A stretch of 10,973 nucleotides of DNA from positions 1 to 10,973 of the forward strand of contig JAEDKS010000076.1 of assembly GCA_016295665.1 (NCBI GenBank), in the 5' to 3' direction. A program made the position numbers and the translations under genes. The notes beneath the pieces were generated by a model that saw nothing but the letters and a program-made list of their open reading frames with translations, had not been told where the DNA came from and searched no databases. This DNA comes from Clostridia bacterium (GTDB taxonomy: Bacteria > Bacillota > Clostridia > Christensenellales > Aristaeellaceae). Shown piece after piece: positions 1 through 3,968 of this stretch; position 1 is the first letter of the stretch, and each line of letters opens with the position of its first letter.

Positions 1-268
1 GTCCGTGAGCCGGCATTGACGATGCAGGAGGCGGCGCTGCTGACCACGGGGCTGAACAGCACCGGTGGCAGCTGCCGTGCGGCCCGGCTGCAGACAACAG
101 GGGACGACAGTCATTTCGTGCCCGTCCGGAGCAGCTGCGCCCGTCAGGGCACCTGCACCGGCTGCTGCCGCAGGCGCAGCAGCGCGGGCAGCGCCGTGCT
201 GCGGGCCCGGGGCATCTGCATGCCCGGTCACCTGATGACCAGCGTGCATGACCGGTAGCACACAGGAA
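1..268. other. Left-edge region with no recognised gene
   Basis: No gene can be supported here. The plus strand has a frame open from the left edge to a TAG at 256-258, rich in Cys, Arg and Ser. The minus strand is also open from an ATG at 247-249 to the edge. Neither translation resembles a family I know, and both look like by-products of GC-rich sequence. The stretch holds several short inverted repeats: GCTGCTGC at 161-168 with GCAGCAGC at 176-183, GGTCA at 226-230 with TGACC at 236-240, and CCGGTCA at 224-230 with TGACCGG at 249-255. The plus frame could still be the C-terminal end of a gene that starts outside the window. Confidence 0.4.
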
Positions 269-309
269 GGCCCTCCGCGGCAGGGCTCATCCCGGCGCCG
301 CGGAGGGCC
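269..309 (-). terminator. GC-rich hairpin downstream of the CAP-domain gene
   Basis: A perfect 13-bp inverted repeat, GGCCCTCCGCGGC at 269-281 and its complement at 297-309, encloses a 15-nt loop that can form a further GGG/CCC pairing. It lies 9 bp beyond the stop of the minus-strand CAP gene, the usual place for a terminator. The minus strand leaves the stem as TTCCTGTGTG, so the T tract is weak; the plus strand has none. It is best read as a terminator or 3' stabilising hairpin for the CAP transcript. Confidence 0.6.
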
Positions 310-318
310 AGCGTGCGC

Positions 319-1068
319 TCAGCGCACGAAGATCTGGGTTTCGTAAACGTAACCATTCGCATCGTAGCACACGCCGATGCCCACCTTCGTCCAGGCGGAG
401 GAGAGGATGTTGCGGCGGTGCCCCTCGGAGGACATGAACGCCGCATGGGCCTTGTCCACCGTGGCGTGGTGCGCGATGTTCTCGCCGGCGCCGCTGTAGG
501 CATAGCCGAAGCGGGTCAGCAGGTCGCTCACGCGACCGTAGGTGGGGGACTCGTGGGCGAAGTAACGGTTGTCCCGCATGTCCTGACTCTTGAGGCGGGC
601 AAGACGGGTCAGCTCCGGATCCACGGTCAGCGCGGGCAGCCCCTGGGCCATTCGTTCGGAATTCAGCAAATTGATGGCTTTTTGCTCTTGCGCTGCGATG
701 GAATCGGTAGTATAATCATCATCCATGGAAGGGGCCCGCGTCGGGACGGGGGCAGCGGTGGCTGCGACCGTCGGGACGGGTGTCACCGGGGACGGCTGCG
801 CGGTGGGTGCGTCGGGCCCCTGGGTGGGCAGGACGGGCGCTTCCGTGGGCTGGGAGGGCAGCGGCGACGCGGTCGAAGGCGCCTGGGTGGCACCGCCGGG
901 ACAGGCTGTGGCATCGCCGCCCATCAGGGCCCCATCCGCGCCGCAGTCCGTCTGCTGCCGGTAGGGCCAGCCGCTGAAGCCGAACTGGGAGGTGGGCGCC
1001 TCGGCCTGCGCCGTGGCGGTCAGCAGCAGGGATGCTGCAAGGATCATCGCTACTTTCGTTTTTCGCAT
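319..1068 (-). CDS. Secreted CAP-domain (SCP/PR1, YkwD-like) protein
   Basis: The protein has 249 residues. Residues 1-22 form a signal peptide: basic MRKTK, a hydrophobic core, and a likely cleavage after AQA. Residues 61-115 are a Pro/Thr/Ala-rich linker. The C-terminal CAP domain (about 128-249) shows the bacterial family signatures: NSER near 136-139, FAHESP with His172, GENIA at 195-199 with Glu196, and EGHRRNIL with His217, ending in a YETQIFVR strand. His172, Glu196 and His217 match the conserved CAP cavity. Bacterial CAP proteins are usually exported; their activity is mostly undefined, with wall or spore-coat roles known for some. Two Cys at 42 and 56 bracket a Gly/Ala-rich patch. 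The ATG at 1068 is preferred over an upstream in-frame start at 1146 because AGGAGG lies 9 nt before it and the signal peptide begins there; the longer start also sits inside the promoter. Confidence 0.92.
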   Translation of the reverse strand: MRKTKVAMILAASLLLTATAQAEAPTSQFGFSGWPYRQQTDCGADGALMGGDATACPGGATQAPSTASPLPSQPTEAPVLPTQGPDAPTAQPSPVTPVPTVAATAAPVPTRAPSMDDDYTTDSIAAQEQKAINLLNSERMAQGLPALTVDPELTRLARLKSQDMRDNRYFAHESPTYGRVSDLLTRFGYAYSGAGENIAHHATVDKAHAAFMSSEGHRRNILSSAWTKVGIGVCYDANGYVYETQIFVR

Positions 1069-1090
1069 GGTCTTTGACCTCCTGAGTATT

Positions 1091-1119
1091 TCGACTTTAT
1101 TACAAAGCCGTGGCATAAT
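1091..1119 (+). promoter_or_regulatory. Divergent promoter for the zinc-ribbon/phosphoesterase pair
   Basis: TCGACT (1091-1096) and CATAAT (1114-1119) are 17 bp apart on the plus strand and match the sigma-A boxes at 4/6 and 5/6. The start would be near 1126, giving a leader of about 110 nt. The -10 box overlaps the -10 box of the oppositely facing CAP promoter by two bases (1118-1119), so the two promoters could compete. No better pair was seen between 1069 and 1220. Confidence 0.45.
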
Positions 1120-1146
1120 CGTAATAGATAACGAGTCTGAGGTCAA
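1118..1146 (-). promoter_or_regulatory. Promoter for the CAP-domain gene
   Basis: Read on the minus strand, TTGACC (1146-1141) and TACGAT (1123-1118) are separated by exactly 17 bp. These match the sigma-A consensus at 5/6 and 4/6 positions. Transcription would start near 1111 and give a leader of about 43 nt carrying the AGGAGG site before the ATG at 1068. The match is by eye only. Confidence 0.55.
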
Positions 1147-1153
1147 GCAAACT

Positions 1154-1209
1154 GGCAGCGGGCTACCATGGGAGTTTCTTCCCGGAGGGAGGAAGCGGAG
1201 CCCGCAGCC
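1154..1209 (+). promoter_or_regulatory. Structured 5' leader of the zinc-ribbon gene
   Basis: GGCAGCGGGCT (1154-1164) pairs with AGCCCGCAGCC (1199-1209), giving ten base pairs around one A-A mismatch. Inside it, GGGAG (1170-1174) and TTCCC (1179-1183) close a TTTC tetraloop. A purine-rich strand (1184-1198) is left unpaired or can pair in an alternative form (CTTCC 1178-1182 with GGAAG 1191-1195). The structure ends 10 nt before the AGGAGG site of the next gene. It does not match a riboswitch class I can recall, and there is no T tract, so a terminator is unlikely. A regulatory role is inference. Confidence 0.35.
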
Positions 1210-1235
1210 GTGTCACACAAGGAGGATTGCCAACA

Positions 1236-1643
1236 ATGAAACTCGTGCTTTGTCCCCGCTGCGAACTGAACTACATGGGTGAAAACGAGCAGTACTGCAA
1301 GGTCTGCCAGCGGGAGCTCCATGGGGATTCCTACGCCGATGAGGTGGAGATGTGCAGCATCTGCAACGAATCCCCCGTGCTGCCGGGGCGGGATATCTGC
1401 CTGTTCTGCCTGAAGGAGATGAACCAGCAGCCCGAGGAGGACGAAAACCAGGAGGAGGAGCCGGCGGACTCCTCCACCATCGTGAGCATGGACTCCGTGG
1501 CGCAGATGGATGAGATCCTGCCCGAGATGGAGGAGGAGGGCGGCGAGTTCGGCGAGATGACCGACGCCCTGAGCCTCGAGAGCGTGCAGGAGGAGGAGGA
1601 GCAGGAGCAGGACAGGGCCGATGCCGAGGATGAGGAGCTCTGA
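1236..1643 (+). CDS. Small double zinc-ribbon protein with acidic tail, function unknown
   Basis: The protein has 135 residues. Four CxxC knuckles lie in the first 60: Cys6/Cys9, Cys21/Cys24, Cys40/Cys43 and Cys55/Cys58. This pattern fits two zinc ribbons or treble-clef folds, each binding one Zn. From residue 67 to the end the chain is dominated by Glu and Asp (blocks such as QEEEEQEQD and a final EDEEL) and is probably disordered. There is no signal peptide or membrane segment, so it should be cytoplasmic. The ATG at 1236 is chosen because AGGAGG (1220-1225) lies 10 nt upstream; an in-frame TTG at 1227 is too close to that site. The stop overlaps a possible ATG of the next gene (TGATG at 1641-1645), so the two are probably co-transcribed. 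I do not recognise a named family; nucleic-acid or protein binding are both possible. Confidence 0.85.
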   Translation: MKLVLCPRCELNYMGENEQYCKVCQRELHGDSYADEVEMCSICNESPVLPGRDICLFCLKEMNQQPEEDENQEEEPADSSTIVSMDSVAQMDEILPEMEEEGGEFGEMTDALSLESVQEEEEQEQDRADAEDEEL

Positions 1644-1675
1644 TGGGATGCGCGTCTGACGGCCAGGGGAGCCCC

Positions 1676-2395
1676 ATGCGGCTCTTTGCCATCGCCGACC
1701 TGCATCTGCCGGGCGGCGACGACAAGCCCATGGATGTGTTCGGCACCCACTGGGAGGATCACTTTGACCGCATCAGCGCCGACTGGCAGGCGCGGGTCGG
1801 GGACGGGGACTGCGTGCTGATCGCCGGGGACATCACCTGGGCCATGCAGCTGCGGGACGCGGTGCCCGACCTGCAGGCCATCGGCGCGCTGCCGGGGCGC
1901 AAGGTGTTCGTGAAGGGCAACCATGACTACTGGTGGTCGTCGCTGACGCAGGTGCGCGGGGTGCTGCCGCCGGGGTGCGCGGCCCTGCAGCACTCAGCGC
2001 TCGACCTGGGCCCCTGCGTGGTGTGCGGCACCCGGGGCTGGGTGTTCCCCACCGGGGACGCGCCCCTCTCCGCGGAGGACGACAAGATCTACCGCCGGGA
2101 GGTGCAGCGCCTGGAGCTGGCGCTGCAGGAGGCGCGGAAGCTGGCGGGGGAGCGGCCCATCATCGTCATGCTGCACTACCCGCCGCTGTACGTCATGGAG
2201 CGGGACACGGGCTTTACCCGCACCCTGCAGAAGTACGGCGTGACGGACGTGGTGTACGGTCACCTGCACGGGGCCGGCATCCGCATCGGCTTCAGCGGGG
2301 AGGATCATGGGATCCGCTACCACCTGACCTCCTGCGACAGCCTGGACTTCCATCTGGCGGAAATTCCGCTGACAGAAAAAAAACAGACAATTTGA
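1676..2395 (+). CDS. Calcineurin-like metallophosphoesterase
   Basis: The protein has 239 residues. All metal-binding motifs of the calcineurin-like phosphoesterase fold (Pfam Metallophos) are present in order: DLH with Asp8 and His10, GD with Asp52, GNHD at 81-84 with Asn82 and His83, LHYPP with His167, and GHLHG with His196 and His198. The GNHDYWW variant resembles the group of predicted phosphohydrolases COG1768. The two-metal site should hydrolyse a phosphoester, but the substrate cannot be read from sequence. No signal peptide is seen, so it is cytoplasmic. The ATG at 1676 has AGGGGA just upstream and places the first strand (MRLFAIADLHL) at the N-terminus as usual for the family. An alternative ATG at 1643, overlapping the previous stop, would add 11 residues and give translational coupling. 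It is the last gene before the terminator at 2443-2480. Confidence 0.93.
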   Translation: MRLFAIADLHLPGGDDKPMDVFGTHWEDHFDRISADWQARVGDGDCVLIAGDITWAMQLRDAVPDLQAIGALPGRKVFVKGNHDYWWSSLTQVRGVLPPGCAALQHSALDLGPCVVCGTRGWVFPTGDAPLSAEDDKIYRREVQRLELALQEARKLAGERPIIVMLHYPPLYVMERDTGFTRTLQKYGVTDVVYGHLHGAGIRIGFSGEDHGIRYHLTSCDSLDFHLAEIPLTEKKQTI

Positions 2396-2442
2396 TTACA
2401 ATTTTTCCGAAAACGTCCCAAAGGACGAGACCGGGAAAACGG

Positions 2443-2480
2443 AGGAAGCATCCACGAAAACGGTGGGTGCTTCCTTTTTT
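2443..2480 (+). terminator. Intrinsic terminator after the phosphoesterase gene
   Basis: AGGAAGCATCCAC (2443-2455) pairs with GTGGGTGCTTCCT (2463-2475) over 13 positions with a single G-U wobble. The loop is 7 nt and the stem runs into a tract of six T (2475-2480). This is a textbook rho-independent terminator, 47 nt after the phosphoesterase stop, and it separates that operon from the dcw operon. A smaller hairpin (CGTCC 2414-2418, GGACG 2423-2427) lies in front of it. Confidence 0.93.
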
Positions 2481-2518
2481 GCACTAAATATGGTGGGCGA
2501 GGGGGCGCTCCGGCACAA

Positions 2519-2559
2519 GAAAAGATGACAAAAGCGTGAACTGAATGTGAAAAGATAGG
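2519..2559 (+). repeat. Ten-bp-phased A-rich blocks upstream of the mraZ promoter
   Basis: GAAAAGAT occurs at 2519-2526 and again at 2549-2556, exactly 30 bp apart. An AAAAG also starts at 2530, so AAAAG blocks begin at 2520, 2530 and 2550, in step with the DNA helix. The blocks lie about 45-85 bp upstream of the -35 box. They could bend DNA, act as an upstream activating element, or be regulator sites. The function is inference. Confidence 0.4.
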
Positions 2560-2603
2560 TTACAAATTCGCCAAACAAATCAAAATGAAATTTCCGCAGG
2601 TGC

Positions 2604-2632
2604 TTGCGAATCCGTTGGAGATGGGGTATAAT
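2604..2632 (+). promoter_or_regulatory. Promoter of the mraZ / dcw operon
   Basis: TTGCGA (2604-2609) and a perfect TATAAT (2627-2632) are 17 bp apart, the best sigma-A-like promoter in the window. Transcription should begin near 2639, leaving a leader of about 55 nt before mraZ. The surrounding sequence is much richer in A and T than the genes on either side. The promoter also settles a start-codon question: the TTG and ATG codons at 2604 and 2631 that open the mraZ frame lie inside the -35 and -10 boxes and cannot be translated from this transcript. Confidence 0.8.
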
Positions 2633-2644
2633 GTTCAGCGAAAC

Positions 2645-2692
2645 GTGGTATTCGAGCCCAAATTTGCGGAAAAAGTGGGAGGCGGTGGTATT
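2645..2692 (+). promoter_or_regulatory. Candidate MraZ operator: GTGG repeats in the mraZ leader
   Basis: GTGGTATT is present at 2645-2652 and 2685-2692, exactly 40 bp apart, and GTGGGAGG begins at 2675. The three GTGG boxes therefore start at 2645, 2675 and 2685, all spaced by multiples of 10 bp. MraZ proteins are known to bind short direct repeats with a ten-bp period near their own promoter: TGGG repeats in Escherichia coli and AAAGTG-type boxes in mycoplasmas. The sequence at 2672-2681 (AAAGTGGGAG) fits the latter form. The boxes overlap the transcribed leader and the ribosome binding site, which suits autorepression. Binding itself is inferred. Confidence 0.5.
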
Positions 2693-2696
2693 GGAC

Positions 2697-3263
2697 ATGG
2701 ACGGAACCCACGACCGGTCTGTTCAGGTGCCTGATCCCGCCGCCCTGGGGCCCGACGCGGGCGGCCTGTCCGAGCTGGATCGCCGCCTGCTGGCGGAGGC
2801 GGATCAGCTCTACATCAGCTCGTACACGCACACCGTGGACGCCAAGGGGCGCATGGTGGTGCCTCAGGTGTTCCGGCAGATGCTGGGCAGCTCGTTCTAT
2901 ATCGCCCCAAGCTACGACTTCACTGCGGTGGGCCTCTACACGAAGCTGGAATGGGCCAGAACAAGATACCGGTACGCCAGCGTGGATCCGCTGGATGGCG
3001 ATGTCCGCGAATGGGTGGAATTCTTCAACGCGTACAGCTACGGCAACCAGGAGTGCGACGGTCAGGGGCGCGTACTGCTGCCCACGAACCTGAGGGAGGC
3101 ACTGCTGGGCGATGAAAAGGAACTGATCGTCTCGGGCGCGGACAACTATGTGCGCATCACGGGCGCGAAGGCCAACGCGGAGCGCTTCAAGCAGTTCAGG
3201 GGCCGCGCGCCGGAAATCATGAGCAATATGAGCAGACTGCAGGCCATGCGCCGCGGTTCTTGA
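2697..3263 (+). CDS. mraZ: MraZ, transcriptional regulator of the dcw operon
   Basis: The protein has 188 residues. MraZ is a DNA-binding protein built from two SpoVT/AbrB-like halves, and both signatures are present: VDAKGRMVVP (Asp48, Arg52) and CDGQGRVLLP (Asp121, Arg125). In other bacteria it forms rings and binds repeats in its own promoter. The family normally starts a few residues before the first motif and is about 140-150 long; here roughly 37 extra residues, rich in Asp, Pro and Ala, precede it. No ATG, GTG or TTG occurs between codons 11 and 47, so most of this extension must be translated. GGGAGG (2677-2682) is 14 nt before the ATG at 2697 but 8 nt before an in-frame TTG at 2691, so the true start may be the TTG, adding two residues. 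It is the first gene after the operon promoter; the next gene starts 22 nt after its stop. Confidence 0.92.
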   Translation: MDGTHDRSVQVPDPAALGPDAGGLSELDRRLLAEADQLYISSYTHTVDAKGRMVVPQVFRQMLGSSFYIAPSYDFTAVGLYTKLEWARTRYRYASVDPLDGDVREWVEFFNAYSYGNQECDGQGRVLLPTNLREALLGDEKELIVSGADNYVRITGAKANAERFKQFRGRAPEIMSNMSRLQAMRRGS

Positions 3264-3285
3264 CGGGAAGGGAGCGGAATACAAT

Positions 3286-3912
3286 ATGCTGGGAATGAGA
3301 ATCCGGTCCGGGCAGCGGAGCAGGCTGGTGGCGGAGGAGCATCAGGTCTACCGCCATGTGGGGGCGCATACCTCCCACTTTGAGTATGGCTACCGGATGG
3401 ACAGGAACCTGCGCTCCGACCAGATGCGGGTGAGCGCGTCGCTGCCCGAGATGGCGCCCGACATGCGTCCCCTGCGTCAGGGGCCTGACCGCACGCCCTC
3501 CCGGCAGAGCCGCTGGAACGACCGGGTCAGCGCCAACCGCCGGGCGATTCCCTGGTGCAGCGTGCTGGGGCTCCGGGGCAACCTGGGCATCATCGTGCTG
3601 GCGGTCATCGTGTTCTCCATGATGTTCTTCTGCCTGTGGAGCTACGGGCGGGTGAGCGGCGCCCAGAAGGAGATCACTGACCTGCAGGCGAAGGCGGTGA
3701 GCACCGCCGAGACAAGGGACGCGACGAGCCTGGAGTTTGAAAACTCCCTGGCGGGCATCGACCTGCCCCGCAGCGCCCGCGATATGGGCATGGTCTCCGC
3801 CAAGAGCGTCACGCCCATCAGCCTGTATGTGACCGAGCGGGCGGTGATTCAGCCCTCCGAGGAGCCGATGGAGCTGCCCGTGGAGTATCTGGCGACCATT
3901 ATGGGGTACTGA
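3286..3912 (+). CDS. ftsL: FtsL-like septal division protein
   Basis: The protein has 208 residues and FtsL/DivIC architecture. A basic cytoplasmic N-terminal part (1-98) is followed by one strong transmembrane segment (about 99-119). Next come a coiled-coil stretch (about 122-155, with AQKEITDLQAK) and a short ARDMGMV motif near 164-170, like the ARxxLGM motif after the coiled coil in FtsL-type proteins. FtsL pairs with DivIC/FtsB and helps recruit and activate the septal FtsW-PBP synthase. Sequence conservation in this family is low, so the call rests on topology and on its place directly before the class B PBP gene. The N-terminal tail is long for FtsL and rich in Arg. AAGGGAG (3268-3274) precedes the ATG; an internal ATG at 3295 is a less likely start. 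Confidence 0.8.
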   Translation: MLGMRIRSGQRSRLVAEEHQVYRHVGAHTSHFEYGYRMDRNLRSDQMRVSASLPEMAPDMRPLRQGPDRTPSRQSRWNDRVSANRRAIPWCSVLGLRGNLGIIVLAVIVFSMMFFCLWSYGRVSGAQKEITDLQAKAVSTAETRDATSLEFENSLAGIDLPRSARDMGMVSAKSVTPISLYVTERAVIQPSEEPMELPVEYLATIMGY

Positions 3913-3968
3913 CCGGCTGACAGGCCGCCGCTGCCCCTTTGGAATTTTGCGTGGCATGGAGGACGGGA

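Noticed and set aside
313..1077. Plus-strand frame of 254 codons opposite the CAP gene
   Set aside because: The minus strand has a signal peptide, CAP motifs, AGGAGG site and promoter; the plus frame is Gly/Arg-rich and lacks a ribosome binding site.
2604..2696. Longer MraZ starting at TTG 2604 or ATG 2631
   Set aside because: These codons are the -35 and -10 boxes of the operon promoter, so they would not be in the mRNA.
3939..3968. PBP start at TTG 3939
   Set aside because: No ribosome binding site precedes it, while the ATG at 3969 has GGAGG at 6 nt and starts the usual basic-then-membrane N-terminus.
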